Positions 38,270 to 47,401 are shown, counted from the first letter of the stretch. The stretch is DNA of 64,000 bases from Thiorhodovibrio frisius (GCF_033954835.1 NZ_CP121471.1:1116001-1180000), one strand, 5' to 3'. Notes: generated by a model from the letters alone, not told the origin. Numbers and translations are program-made.

Positions 38270-40513
38270 ATGGCCATCGACCGGAGCAAATTTATCGGCC
38301 GCTTTGTCGAGGAAGCACGCGACCATCTGGTCCGACTCGACCGCGGCCTGGCGGAAATGGCCCAGGGCACCGCGGGCGATGGGATCACTGCCAGCGAGAT
38401 CGATGCCCTGTTTCGTTCCGCGCACACCATCAAGGGCTCGGCGCGCATGCTGAGACTCTTGCCCATCTGCGACACCGCCCATGCCATCGAAGACCTGCTC
38501 GGCGCCTTCCGCAGCCGACAGGTGCAAGCGGACACCGGGCTGAGCGCACTGCTGCAGCGCGGCGTCGATGCCATTGCCAGTGCGGTCGATCAGCTCGACC
38601 GCCAGCCCGATCCGGACGCCTTGGCGCCGGCGGATGCCGAGCTGTGCGCTGCCCTGAGTGCCGCCGCGACCCCGGGGGATGCTCCCCGACCGGCCGCTCC
38701 GGCAGCCAACCAGACGTCCGAGCGGGCCGCAACCCAAGAGGCAAAAGCAGCTTCGGCTCCGGCGTCAGCTCCAACTCCAGCTCCGGCGTCAGCACCGACT
38801 CCGGCTCCAGCTAAGCCCCCAGCTCCAGCGGCCCCACCCACGTCAGGCCTGTCGGACAGCGACACCCTGCGCGTGCGCCTCGACCATCTCGACGGGTTGG
38901 TCCGCCTGATGGGCGAGATCATCGCCCAGCACGACCGATTGCGACTGCGCCCGGATGAAGCCCGGCGCATCGCCCGGGGTGCCGAGGCCGAGATCGCGCC
39001 GGCCTGCGAGGCCTTCGCCCACAGCCTGCGCGAGGATGTGCAGGACCAGGAGGTGCTGATCCGCGAGCTGCATGACCGCGCGCTGGCGCTGCGCATGCTG
39101 CCGTTGTCGATTCTGTTCGAGCCCGCAGCGCGCAATCTGCGCCAACTTGCCCGCTCGCTCGGCAAAGAGGTGCGCTGCACCATCACGGGCGACGCCATTT
39201 CCCTCGACCGCCAGTTGATTGATGAGCTGGCCGATCCCCTGCTGCACCTGCTGCGCAATGCCGTGGACCACGGGCTCGAACCGCCCGATGAACGCCAGGC
39301 TGCCGGCAAGCCCCGCAGCGGTTCTGTGCGACTCGAAGCACGCCGGGATGGGCGCTGGGTGGAGATCGTCATTCGCGACGACGGTCGCGGCATTAATGTC
39401 GCCGCGGCCCGCGACAAGGCCATTCGCAAGGGCTTGCTGAGTGCCGAGCAGGCGGGCACGGCCAGCGACAGCGAGATTGTTGATCTGATCTTCACCCCCG
39501 GCTTCTCCACCAGCGCGCTGATTACTGATATCTCCGGGCGCGGCGTGGGCATGGACGTGGTCAAGTCCATTGTGCTCGACCGCCTGCAGGGCAGTATTCA
39601 GGTCGACAACCGCCCCGGTCTGGGCGCGACCTTTCGCCTGCGCCTGCCCCTGTCACTGGCCATCATGCGGGTGCTCTTGATCGAGGCCGGGGGCGAGACC
39701 CTGGGGTTTCTTGCCCAGCATGTGGCGGAAATCCTGCGCCTTTCGCGCGACAGCCTGCTCGAGGTGGCCGAGCGGCGCGCGGTCATCGTGCGCAATGAGT
39801 TCGTCCCTGTCATGCCGCTTGCCGAGTTGCTCAATCCCGCGTTCAAGGCCGTGCCCGCAACTGCGACCGCACCGGAAGCGAACCCCCAAGTCTTGCTGGT
39901 CATCCTGCGCGTCGGCCAGGAGAAACTCGCGCTTGAGGTCGATGCGCTCCGCGACGAGCGCGATCTGGTGGTCAAGCCGGTACCTGAACATCTGCGTCAC
40001 CTGCATCTGGTCTCAGGCTTTGTCAGCAGTGGCGCGCTGGCGGTGGTCAGCGTGCTGCACGCGCCCGCAGTACTCGATCTGGCCGCGCGCGCCCGTGGTC
40101 AGTCGGTCAGCGACGGTGCTCAGGCAACGGCGACAGCAGGCGAGCGTGTCAATCGCCTGCTGGTGGTGGATGATTCCCTGAACACCCGGGAAATCGAAAA
40201 GGACGTACTCCAAGCCCATGGTTACAGCGTCACCCTGGCCGAGGACGGCATTGACGGCCTGCACAAGGCCATGCGGGAGCAATTCGATGCCGTGTTGACC
40301 GATGTGGAAATGCCGCGCATGGATGGCTTTACCCTGACTGAGCGCCTGCGCGCGCTCGACGCCTACCAGGCGACGCCCATTGTGATCGTCACCTCGCGCG
40401 AGAAGGAAGAAGACCGTCAGCGCGGTCTGCGCGTCGGCGCCGATGCCTATATCGTGAAAGGGGACTTCGACCAGAGCAATCTGATCGGCACCCTGCGCGC
40501 GCTGCTTGGCTGA
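38270..40513 (+). CDS. cheA: Hybrid CheA histidine kinase with receiver domain
   Basis: A 747-residue kinase. The Hpt domain has the phospho-His at 52 (AHTIKGSARM). A low-complexity Ala/Pro/Ser linker follows (about 160-195). The dimerisation and ATPase region has LLHLLRNAVDHGLEPPDER and DDGRGINVAAARDKA, with GRGVGMDVV. Then come a CheW-like domain and a C-terminal REC (about 640-747) with Asp in AVLTDVEMPRMDG. A single N-terminal Hpt plus terminal REC is the WspE architecture. ATG at 38270 is preferred on fit to the Hpt start. Confidence 0.93.
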   Translation: MAIDRSKFIGRFVEEARDHLVRLDRGLAEMAQGTAGDGITASEIDALFRSAHTIKGSARMLRLLPICDTAHAIEDLLGAFRSRQVQADTGLSALLQRGVDAIASAVDQLDRQPDPDALAPADAELCAALSAAATPGDAPRPAAPAANQTSERAATQEAKAASAPASAPTPAPASAPTPAPAKPPAPAAPPTSGLSDSDTLRVRLDHLDGLVRLMGEIIAQHDRLRLRPDEARRIARGAEAEIAPACEAFAHSLREDVQDQEVLIRELHDRALALRMLPLSILFEPAARNLRQLARSLGKEVRCTITGDAISLDRQLIDELADPLLHLLRNAVDHGLEPPDERQAAGKPRSGSVRLEARRDGRWVEIVIRDDGRGINVAAARDKAIRKGLLSAEQAGTASDSEIVDLIFTPGFSTSALITDISGRGVGMDVVKSIVLDRLQGSIQVDNRPGLGATFRLRLPLSLAIMRVLLIEAGGETLGFLAQHVAEILRLSRDSLLEVAERRAVIVRNEFVPVMPLAELLNPAFKAVPATATAPEANPQVLLVILRVGQEKLALEVDALRDERDLVVKPVPEHLRHLHLVSGFVSSGALAVVSVLHAPAVLDLAARARGQSVSDGAQATATAGERVNRLLVVDDSLNTREIEKDVLQAHGYSVTLAEDGIDGLHKAMREQFDAVLTDVEMPRMDGFTLTERLRALDAYQATPIVIVTSREKEEDRQRGLRVGADAYIVKGDFDQSNLIGTLRALLG

Positions 40514-40637
40514 CAGTGACGCGCATGATCGCAACCCGCCGGCGCGCCCCGACAACTGGTCCTACAACACCAAAGCCGGCATGGTATCTTGCGCTGATCA
40601 GCCGCACTGCCGCCTGCGTGCGTAGGAGCTCCCCCAA

Positions 40638-41006
40638 ATGCACATTCTGATTGTCGATGATGACCCGCTGGCCGCTGAACTCTCCGCCGCCATCCTCCAG
40701 GCCGCGGGCTACCAGACCCTGGTCGCCGAGCAGGCGCTGGATGCACTCGAACAGCTCGAGGCCAATCCGGACCTGGATGTGGTCGTCAGCGACATGCACA
40801 TGCCGCTGATGAACGGCATTGAATTCTTCGCCGAAGTGCGTGAGCGCGGCTATCCCTGTCGCTTTATTCTGCTCACCGGCGACGCGCCCGAGGAACTGCA
40901 AACACAGCAACCGGGGCTCGATGCCTGCCTGCTGAAAGACTTCAGCCTCGAACACAGCTTGCCGCGACTCGTTGCCGAACTGACCGCCAGCCGCCACGAA
41001 GCCTGA
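40638..41006 (+). CDS. Stand-alone CheY-like receiver
   Basis: A 122-residue REC domain: acidic pocket IVDDDPL, phosphoacceptor Asp52 in VVVSDMHMPLMNG, conserved Thr in LLTGDAPE and Lys in CLLKDFS. No output domain. It lies 124 nt after cheA, with a GGAG site before the ATG, and 8 nt before cheW, so it belongs to the same operon. It may be a phosphate sink or an adaptor for the kinase; such a protein is extra to a canonical Wsp set. Confidence 0.88.
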   Translation: MHILIVDDDPLAAELSAAILQAAGYQTLVAEQALDALEQLEANPDLDVVVSDMHMPLMNGIEFFAEVRERGYPCRFILLTGDAPEELQTQQPGLDACLLKDFSLEHSLPRLVAELTASRHEA

Positions 41007-41014
41007 GCTTGCCC

Positions 41015-41557
41015 ATGTCTGGTCCCAGCCTCGATGACATTCTGGCCGAGCGGCACAGCAGCCTTGCCTCCGGCGCCAGTCAGGCGGGCGAGGTTGTGGA
41101 TGTGGATGAGCCCGTCGTCAAGCTGGTGATCTTCACCCTGGCCGACCAGACATTCGCCTTGCCTGGTCAACAGATTCGCGAAATTCTTGCCGCCCCCTGG
41201 GTCTACAAGGTGCCTGGCGCGCCTGCGGCGCTTGAGGGGGTGATCAGCGTGCGCGGTGAGATCGAATCCGTTCTCTGCCTGCGTAATCTGCTGCAACTGC
41301 CAGCAACCAACCCTGAGAAAATGGCAGTGCTCTTGACGCGCGGCGCCCGCCTGCAAACCGGCTTGCGCGTCGATGAAGTCATTGACCTGTGCGACCAGCC
41401 CGAGAGCGCCCTGCAGCCGGCGCCAGACACACTGCCAGATAATCTGCGTCCGTACGTGCGCCACCTGACCCGCCTTGGCGAGCGCGGTGTCAGCCTGCTT
41501 GATCTCGACAGCCTGCTGGCGGCCTACAGCAAGAATGTTGCCCACAAAGCCGCTTGA
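41015..41557 (+). CDS. cheW: CheW-type scaffold protein
   Basis: A 180-residue CheW domain (VKLVIFTLADQTFALPGQQI, then APAALEGVISVRGEIESVLCL and LRVDEVIDLCD) with a short N-terminal extension. It links receptors to CheA. ATG at 41015 is used. It is the first of two CheW-like genes in the cluster, as in Wsp systems (WspB/WspD). Confidence 0.9.
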   Translation: MSGPSLDDILAERHSSLASGASQAGEVVDVDEPVVKLVIFTLADQTFALPGQQIREILAAPWVYKVPGAPAALEGVISVRGEIESVLCLRNLLQLPATNPEKMAVLLTRGARLQTGLRVDEVIDLCDQPESALQPAPDTLPDNLRPYVRHLTRLGERGVSLLDLDSLLAAYSKNVAHKAA

Positions 41558-41578
41558 GCAAGGCGCCGCTGCCAATCC

Positions 41579-42088
41579 ATGAGCGCCCTTGATTTGGTGC
41601 TGTGCCGGGCCGCCGGTCACTGCTTCGGTTTTGAAGCTGCCTTGGTGCGTCAGGCCCAGAACTGTGGCTCGGCTGCGGTTACAAGTCTCGAGACCTGCCT
41701 GGGCCTGCCTGAAGATGGAACACAAGACCGCCATCTGCTAAGCCTGCGCGGTTGCAATGGCGACTGGACTGTCGATGTTGCCGGACCACTAGAATTAACC
41801 AGTCTGCCGATCAGCCACATTCATCCACTGCCACCGCTGCTCGCCCTGCAACCGCCGCTCCCTGGCCTGCGAGCGCTCGCCCTTGTGCCGCCAGAAGAGC
41901 CAAAAGCTCCAAAAGCTCCAAAAGCTCCGAAAGCCCCACAAGCCCCTGACGCGCGACTGATTCTGCTGCTCGACCCCCGCACTCTGGCACTGCGGGCCAG
42001 CAACAATTCGCTAACCGCAGTAGGCTACAATGATGAGTCCCCTCCGAAAAGCCCCCGGACCGCTCGACCGAGAGCCGAGGACTGGTAA
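41579..42088 (+). pseudogene. Divergent CheW-like protein gene with 3' end replaced by an IS
   Basis: The present frame encodes 169 residues. Residues 1-152 are native and resemble a weak CheW domain (LVLCRAAGHCFGFEAALVRQ, HLLSLRGCNGDWTVDVAGPL) with a PKAPKAPKAPKAP repeat at about 108-120. The last 17 (ESPPKSPRTARPRAEDW) are encoded by the IS. Joining 42034 to 43870 restores a frame ending ALFSHSPEPCQRS at 43911, 165 residues in all. The insertion removes only the last 13 residues, so the protein may still work. Listed as pseudogene because its original end is lost. Confidence 0.8.
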
Positions 42089-43863
42089 AATAGGGCCATC
42101 CGTCCACCGTCTCACCCGAGCCCCTCCAAACGATGTTCCGAGCCAGCCCTGCCAGCAGCCAGATTGATCTGTTCAGCAACGTCGAGCAGTTCTTGCGCGC
42201 TCTCGACCAGAAGAAGCTCAACGATCCCAACGCCTGGCAGAACGTCTTCCTCGACCAAGTCACCAACCGCATTCCCGAGGAGCGTTTCGCCGAGCTGTTC
42301 GATGACACCACCGGTCGCCCGAACGCCCCGCTGCGCCTGCTGGTCGGGATGCTCATCCTCAAAGAGGGCTTCGGCTGGAGTGACGAGGAATTATTCGAGG
42401 CGGTGCACTTCAATCTGCTGGTGCGTCGCGCCTTGGGACTGATGAACCTCACCGACGAAGTGCCGGTCGAATCGACCTACTACCTGTTCAAGCAGCGATT
42501 GTATGCCCACCAAGTCGAGACAGGCGAGAACCTGCTCAAAGACGTCTTTCAGGAGCTCACGCGCGAGCAAGCCAAGCGCCTCGGCGTGGTGGGTGATCGC
42601 CTGCGCATGGATAGCACCCTTCTGGGCAGCAACCTGGCCGCTTGCACCCGCTTACAGCTCATCATCGCCTGCCTGCAGGTCTTCTGGAACAGCCTCGCGC
42701 CCGAGCAGCAAGCGCGCCTAAGCGACGCCGACCGCGCCCTGTTGCAGCGCCTGTGCGCCAAACGCCCGAGTCAGCACATCTACCGCCTGGAAGAAACCGC
42801 CAAGCACGCCTGGCTCGAGGAGCTTGGCGAATTACTCCTGCGTCTGCATCAGACTTACGATGCCCAGAGCAGCCCCCGCTATCCGCTCATCGAGCGGCTA
42901 CTGCTTGAGCAATACCAGGTCGATGATTCAAACGAGGCGACCCGCGTGACGCTCAAACCCGCCCAAGAGATCAGTGCCGACTCGCTCCAATCCCCGCATG
43001 ACGAAGACGCCGCCTACCGCAAGAAGCGTGATGAGACCGCGCGCGGTTACAGCGTCAACCTCACCGAAACCTGCCAGGACGACGGGCTCAACCTCATCAT
43101 CGACGTCCAAGTCGAGCCCGCCACCGCCGCTGACAACAGCTACCTCCAAGAGGCGGTCGCTAACAGCGAACAGGTGCTCGAGACCCCGGCAGAAGCGATC
43201 TCCGCCGACGGCGCCTACTACAGCGAAGCCAATGAGACCTACGCCAACGAGCAGGACAAAGACATCCATTACACCGGCTTCCCCGGCAAGCCCGGGCGCT
43301 ACGACGTTGAGCACACCGAGGAGGGCGTCGTGGTCATCGACCGTCACAGCGGCGAGCGCCAACTCGCCGAGGAATACAAACCCGGTCGCTATCGGTTCCG
43401 TGCCGATGGGCAGTGGCGCTACATCACTGACAAAACCATTGATGCCGCAGCCGCTCGACGGCGCACGGAGCATCTTCCGCGCGAGCTCTTCAATCGCCGT
43501 TGCAACGTCGAGGCGAGCATCTTCCAACTCGTCTACCACACCCGAAACAAGAAGCTGAAGTATCGCGGTCGCCGCGCCGTTCAGCTCTGGGCGGTGTGCC
43601 GAGTGGCGTGGCTCAACATGAAGCGGATTGTCCTGTATCAGGCCAAAGAGGCCGAAATGCTCACCTGAACGCTAGCCCGGGGCTGCCCGGCAATTGCCAA
43701 CAGCTTCGATCGCGGCAGGCTTACACGAATCGCGGCATAACCCAGTCAATTTTCGTCAATTATCTGTGTAATTCCCGCCGCTCGCGCGACTGTTTACTAT
43801 CCCTAGCGCTCAGCCCGCAGCCAGCAGCGGCTCGACGGCGGAGTGCCTTTTCGGAGGGGACTC
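42035..43863 (+). mobile_element. Complete insertion sequence (1829 bp, IS1182/IS5-superfamily-like)
   Basis: Perfect 17-bp terminal inverted repeats, GAGTCCCCTCCGAAAAG at 42035-42051 and its complement at 43847-43863, with further partial matches inward. Each end is bordered by the 6-bp target duplication AATGAT (42029-42034 and 43864-43869). It holds a single intact transposase gene. It inserted in the 3' end of the second cheW-like gene. Perfect ends suggest recent movement. Confidence 0.92.
42133..43668 (+). CDS. DDE transposase
   Basis: A 511-residue transposase. The N-terminal DUF772-type region is RPNAPLRLLVGMLILKEGFG with SDEELFEAVHFN. Candidate catalytic acids are Asp in GDRLRMDSTLLGSN (about 158), Asp in AISADGAYYS (about 357) and Glu in CNVEASIFQLVYH (about 459), an IS1182-like spacing. 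The full-length frame suggests it is active. It occupies most of the IS. Confidence 0.9.
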   Translation: MFRASPASSQIDLFSNVEQFLRALDQKKLNDPNAWQNVFLDQVTNRIPEERFAELFDDTTGRPNAPLRLLVGMLILKEGFGWSDEELFEAVHFNLLVRRALGLMNLTDEVPVESTYYLFKQRLYAHQVETGENLLKDVFQELTREQAKRLGVVGDRLRMDSTLLGSNLAACTRLQLIIACLQVFWNSLAPEQQARLSDADRALLQRLCAKRPSQHIYRLEETAKHAWLEELGELLLRLHQTYDAQSSPRYPLIERLLLEQYQVDDSNEATRVTLKPAQEISADSLQSPHDEDAAYRKKRDETARGYSVNLTETCQDDGLNLIIDVQVEPATAADNSYLQEAVANSEQVLETPAEAISADGAYYSEANETYANEQDKDIHYTGFPGKPGRYDVEHTEEGVVVIDRHSGERQLAEEYKPGRYRFRADGQWRYITDKTIDAAAARRRTEHLPRELFNRRCNVEASIFQLVYHTRNKKLKYRGRRAVQLWAVCRVAWLNMKRIVLYQAKEAEMLT

Positions 43864-43982
43864 AATGATGCTCTATTTTCCCACTCTCCTGAACCGTGCC
43901 AGCGCTCTTGATCCCAGTCCCCCGAAGAGCCAATCCGTTCGATTCACAGAAAACGCCCCCAGGCTAGCCAAAAACAACCAGA

Positions 43983-45725
43983 ATGACGGATCAAGATCAG
44001 TCCCCCAGTGATCAGTCCTCCGATGGTCAGTCTCTAGAAGCCATCAAGGCCCGCCTGCGCCAGAGCTTTGTCGAGGGACTGCCAGCGCGCATCGCGCAAT
44101 GTCGCGTCGATATTGCTGCCATCAATGCGCACGGCACTGCTGAAAAGGACCGTCTGGCGGCGCTGAAGCGTCTGCATCTCAGCTTTCACACGCTCAAGGG
44201 CTCGGGCGCATCCCTTGGCCTCAGCACGCTCGCGCAACTTGCGGAACCCGCCGAAAAGGCGGTGCAAGGGGCGTTGAAACAAGCACCAGTCAACGAGCGG
44301 GAATCCTTGCGCAAACTAGAGCGCACCCTCACACCCCAGCTCGACGCCATCGAGCGGGCGATTCTCAACCAGATGGCAAGGCCGCCGAGTGCGCCGGAGG
44401 CCGCGGACGCGAAAGCCGCATCCGTCGCCGCCCGCGCCGACCCACACCAGCGCGATCACCGCATGGTCTATCTGTGCGACGATGATCCGCATCAACTGCA
44501 GCAACTGGCCAATCAACTCGCCTGCTTTGGCTATCCGCTGAAAGCCTTCAGTCGGCTCGACGCGCTCAAGGCGGCCATTCTCGAGCAAACGCCCGCCGCC
44601 GTGGTGATCGACATCGTCTTCCCCGAGGGCGAAAACGCCGGCCCGGAAATGCTCGCCGAGCTGCGCCCGCAGCTCAATACCCAGATACCGGCTATTTTCA
44701 TCTCCAGCCGCGATGATTTCAGCGCCCGACTGCGCAGCGTGCGGGCCGGCTCAAGCGCCTTCTGCCCCAAGCCGGTGAATATCCCTGAGATGGTCGAGTT
44801 TCTCGATCACCTGACCAACCCCGCGCCGCCCGAGCAGTTTAATGTGCTGATCGTCGATGACGAACCCGAGCTGGCCCGGCTGCATGCCGCGACGCTTGAG
44901 AGCGCGGGCATGATCTGCCAGGTCGTCACGGCGCCCGAGGATGTCCTCAGCGTGCTCGAACGCTTCCGCGCCGATCTGGTGCTGATGGATCTGCACATGC
45001 CGGACTGCTCCGGCCAGGAACTCGCCAGCATGCTGCGCCAGATTCCCGGCTACGTCAGCCTGCCGATCATTTTTTTGTCATCCGAAACCAATCAGGAACG
45101 CCAGTTCCAGGCCCTGCAAGCCGGCGCCGATGGCTTTCTGGTCAAACCCATCGAACCACGCCGCCTGGTCGACGAGGTGCGGCTGCGGGCCGAGCGCATG
45201 CGCACGCTACGCTCCCTGATGGTGCGCGACAGCCTGACCGGCCTGTTCAACCACAACACCATCCTGCAATTTCTTGAGCTTGCCGTCGCCAACGCCCGCC
45301 GCAACACCAGCCCGCTGTGCTTTGCCATGATCGACGTCGACCACTTCAAGCTGGTCAATGACACCCACGGCCACCCTGCTGGCGATCACGTTCTCATGGC
45401 TTTAAGTCGCACCCTGCGTCTACGCCTACGCGACTCCGACTCCATCGGCCGCTACGGCGGCGAAGAATTCGCCGTCGTACTCAACGACACCGGGCTAAAG
45501 GACGCGACTGAACTCCTCGACGCCCTGCGCACCGACTTCTCGCGCATCCAATTCCAGGCAAACGGCCAGAAGTTCAGCTGCACCTTCAGCGCCGGCATCG
45601 CCACCTTCCCCAATTGCCCCGACCCCCGCCGACTGACCGAAACCGCCGACCACGCTCTCTATAATGCAAAACACGCCGGGCGCAACCAGGTCGCCACATT
45701 AGTGTGCGATGGCCTCGAGCGGTGA
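43983..45725 (+). CDS. Hpt-REC-REC-GGEEF diguanylate cyclase
   Basis: A 580-residue cytoplasmic protein. The Hpt domain has phospho-His69 (SFHTLKGSGASLGL). REC1 (about 158-275) has Asp in AVVIDIVFPEG, and REC2 (about 282-400) has Asp in LVLMDLHMPDCSG. The GGDEF domain reads GRYGGEEFAVVL with an RDSD inhibitory site five residues upstream. This is a WspR-like output protein with added Hpt and REC modules, expected to make c-di-GMP when phosphorylated by the upstream CheA. The IS lies 120 nt before its start, so its transcription may now depend on IS or local promoters. Confidence 0.92.
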   Translation: MTDQDQSPSDQSSDGQSLEAIKARLRQSFVEGLPARIAQCRVDIAAINAHGTAEKDRLAALKRLHLSFHTLKGSGASLGLSTLAQLAEPAEKAVQGALKQAPVNERESLRKLERTLTPQLDAIERAILNQMARPPSAPEAADAKAASVAARADPHQRDHRMVYLCDDDPHQLQQLANQLACFGYPLKAFSRLDALKAAILEQTPAAVVIDIVFPEGENAGPEMLAELRPQLNTQIPAIFISSRDDFSARLRSVRAGSSAFCPKPVNIPEMVEFLDHLTNPAPPEQFNVLIVDDEPELARLHAATLESAGMICQVVTAPEDVLSVLERFRADLVLMDLHMPDCSGQELASMLRQIPGYVSLPIIFLSSETNQERQFQALQAGADGFLVKPIEPRRLVDEVRLRAERMRTLRSLMVRDSLTGLFNHNTILQFLELAVANARRNTSPLCFAMIDVDHFKLVNDTHGHPAGDHVLMALSRTLRLRLRDSDSIGRYGGEEFAVVLNDTGLKDATELLDALRTDFSRIQFQANGQKFSCTFSAGIATFPNCPDPRRLTETADHALYNAKHAGRNQVATLVCDGLER

Positions 45726-45772
45726 ATACGGCGTACTGATGCGATGGTATCTGGTCGATTTGCTGTCTTGTC

Positions 45773-46210
45773 TTAGCTGCCTCTGCGCGCCGAACCCTCA
45801 GAGCATTGCGGCAGCCAGTCCTCAAGGCGCAGCTCAGATACGCGCTTGAACTCGCCGGTATTGTTGGTTACCAGCACCGCGTCTTCCGCCACCGCATGGG
45901 CAGCGATCAACAGGTCCATATTGCCGATCGGAGTTCCCGAGCGTTGCAGATGCACGCGAAGGCTTGCATAACAGCGCGCTGCAGCTTCGGACCAGGGGAG
46001 CACCCGTAACCGCCGGCGGAAATCCTCAATGTCTTCGAGAATCGCCTCACTTCGAGTGGGGTGAAGCTCCGCGCCAAAGCGCATCTCGGCGAGTACGATG
46101 ACCGAGATGGCAAGATTTTGGTCTCCAACTTGTTCAAACCGCTCTTTGACGGATGCTGGCCGACGCCGGATCACAAAGCTGCAAGTGTTGGTGTCAAGCA
46201 TCCATATCAT
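45773..46210 (-). CDS. vapC: VapC-type PIN-domain ribonuclease toxin
   Basis: A 145-residue PIN toxin. Acidic residues expected at the Mg site are in MLDTNTCSF, VLAEMRFGAEL and IGNMDLLIAAHA, with a final VTNNTGEFKRV. Family members cleave tRNA or rRNA. The start ATG at 46210 (or 46201) overlaps the end of vapB, the normal vapBC coupling. The listed start is preferred over a longer upstream frame that runs through vapB. Confidence 0.9.
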   Translation of the reverse strand: MIWMLDTNTCSFVIRRRPASVKERFEQVGDQNLAISVIVLAEMRFGAELHPTRSEAILEDIEDFRRRLRVLPWSEAAARCYASLRVHLQRSGTPIGNMDLLIAAHAVAEDAVLVTNNTGEFKRVSELRLEDWLPQCSEGSARRGS

Positions 46211-46439
46211 GGAAACAATCCCGATCCTGTGGTGGCTCTTGACCCCGATCCGCCAGGAAGTCTTCGGGAGTTTTGCTTGGCTTGGCGAAAAAGTCATCCC
46301 AGCCTTTGGGCTTTTCGCGCAATACCAAAGCATCGCCGATGCGTTCGATGAAGACTTCGTTACCCTTCATGCGGAACTCAGCTGGCAGGCGAACAGCCTG
46401 GCTGCGGCCATTCATAAAGAGCTTGGCAGTAGCGGTCAT
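46194..46439 (-). CDS. vapB: VapB-type antitoxin (AbrB/MazE fold)
   Basis: An 81-residue antitoxin. The N-terminal swapped-hairpin DNA-binding part is AKLFMNGRSQAVRLPAEFRM (residues 5-24). The acidic C-terminal half (GWDDFFAKPSKTPEDFLADR) would wrap VapC. A GGGAGAT ribosome-binding site precedes the ATG, and the promoter/operator at 46474-46502 lies just upstream. Confidence 0.92.
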   Translation of the reverse strand: MTATAKLFMNGRSQAVRLPAEFRMKGNEVFIERIGDALVLREKPKGWDDFFAKPSKTPEDFLADRGQEPPQDRDCFHDMDA

Positions 46440-46473
46440 CGAAATAATCTCCCAGGATGCAGTGGGTCAATGG

Positions 46474-46502
46474 TATATATCAAAAGTATAGACCAGCGCC
46501 AA
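46474..46502 (-). promoter_or_regulatory. vapBC promoter with palindromic operator
   Basis: On the minus strand TTGGCG (46497-46502), 17 nt, TATATA (46474-46479). An imperfect dyad GGTATATA...TATAGACC (46472-46494) covers the -10, as expected for autoregulation by VapB-VapC. Confidence 0.6.
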
Positions 46503-46640
46503 CGGGTGCGCGGTGCTGCCAGAGACAAGTGACGCGTGCCGGCTTTCTCGTCAGGACGGTTTGGAGTTACCGGGGAAATATTCCGAGAAATAGCGATCAG
46601 GCGAAACCCAGCAACGGTTCAAGAATTACCGATACAGGTA

Positions 46641-46668
46641 GGTTGGGCAAAGCGAAGCGTGCCCAACT
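46641..46668. repeat. REP-like hairpin
   Basis: GTTGGGC and GCCCAAC flank AAAGCGAAGCGT; this GGTTGGGCAAAGCGAAGCG hairpin is a common dispersed repeat in proteobacteria. It lies in the 46503-46848 gap, which otherwise holds only a possible short antitoxin-like coding scrap on the minus strand at 46697-46800 that I cannot identify. Confidence 0.6.
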
Positions 46669-46848
46669 TCAGCAGGCAAAGTTGTATCGCTAGTTTTTGA
46701 ACCATTCCCCAGCGTCAATCGCGTCCTTCGCGATCACTGGCAGACGAATCAACCGCGAGGCAACCTGCTCGCGTTGTTGCGCGGCATAGCCGGAGTGGTC
46801 GTGGAATTTGACTCAGTGCTGCTCTGAAACCAGAAAACTTCATGCGCC

Positions 46849-47112
46849 TCAGTTCCCGTAATGAAACCGACAGGCGAGGATCACCAGTGTCGAGTCGGTC
46901 GCCCGATAGACCAGCCGGTGGCTCTCGTCGATGCGGCGGGACCAATAGCCCGAAAGGTTGCCACGCAACGGTTCTGGCTTGCCAAGACCGGCGAATGGCT
47001 CGCGGGCAGCATCCTCAATCAGTGCGTTGATCCGTTTGAGTGTCTTGCGATCCTGACTTTGCCAGTACAGATAGGCGTCCCAGGCATCGGGCACGAACTC
47101 GATAGTCCGCAC
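46849..47112 (-). CDS. yoeB: YoeB/Txe-type mRNA interferase toxin
   Basis: An 87-residue RelE-fold toxin. IEFVPDAWDAYLYWQSQDRK, INALIEDAAREPFAGLGKPE and LRGNLSGYWSRRIDESHRLVYR are diagnostic, with the catalytic-type His and Tyr at the end (ACRFHYGN). It cleaves mRNA in the ribosomal A site in characterised members. It starts 3 nt after its antitoxin gene. Confidence 0.94.
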   Translation of the reverse strand: MRTIEFVPDAWDAYLYWQSQDRKTLKRINALIEDAAREPFAGLGKPEPLRGNLSGYWSRRIDESHRLVYRATDSTLVILACRFHYGN

Positions 47113-47115
47113 GAT

Positions 47116-47388
47116 TCAGTCACCATCCGCCTCGAGCAGCGTGCGCGGTTGCGCTTGACCGGCGCGATCCTGTTCGATGGCGTGCGCCAGCGCCCGGGCA
47201 TTGGCGGGCGTCGAGAGCAGATGCAGGGTTTCCATCAGGCTGTTGTAGTGTGCCAGTGACATGACCACCGCATCGCCTTCAGCGTCGCGGCGGCTGATAA
47301 TGGTGACATCGACATCGCGCACCACGGTATCCAGCACGGTTTTCAAGGCATTGCGCGCATGGGAATAGGTGATGACGTTCATGACCAC
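47116..47388 (-). CDS. yefM: YefM-type antitoxin
   Basis: A 90-residue Phd/YefM antitoxin. The N-terminus MNVITYSHARNALKTVLDTV (start possibly 47382) binds DNA. ISRRDAEGDAVVMSLAHYNSLMETLHLL is the family centre and the acidic tail (LLEADGD) would bind YoeB. A TGTACA motif lies 8-14 nt upstream. Confidence 0.93.
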   Translation of the reverse strand: MVMNVITYSHARNALKTVLDTVVRDVDVTIISRRDAEGDAVVMSLAHYNSLMETLHLLSTPANARALAHAIEQDRAGQAQPRTLLEADGD

Positions 47389-47395
47389 TCCGATC

Positions 47396-47401
47396 TGTAC
47401 A
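47396..47401 (-). promoter_or_regulatory. TGTACA operator candidate for yefM-yoeB
   Basis: TGTACA, the core known for YefM-YoeB operators in E. coli, lies directly upstream of yefM and is itself palindromic. The 47402-47602 gap contains nothing else clear. Confidence 0.5.

Noticed and set aside
41579-42088. Reading the cheW-like gene as intact
   Set aside because: Its last 17 codons lie inside the IS inverted repeat; the target duplication shows the native end was at 43911.
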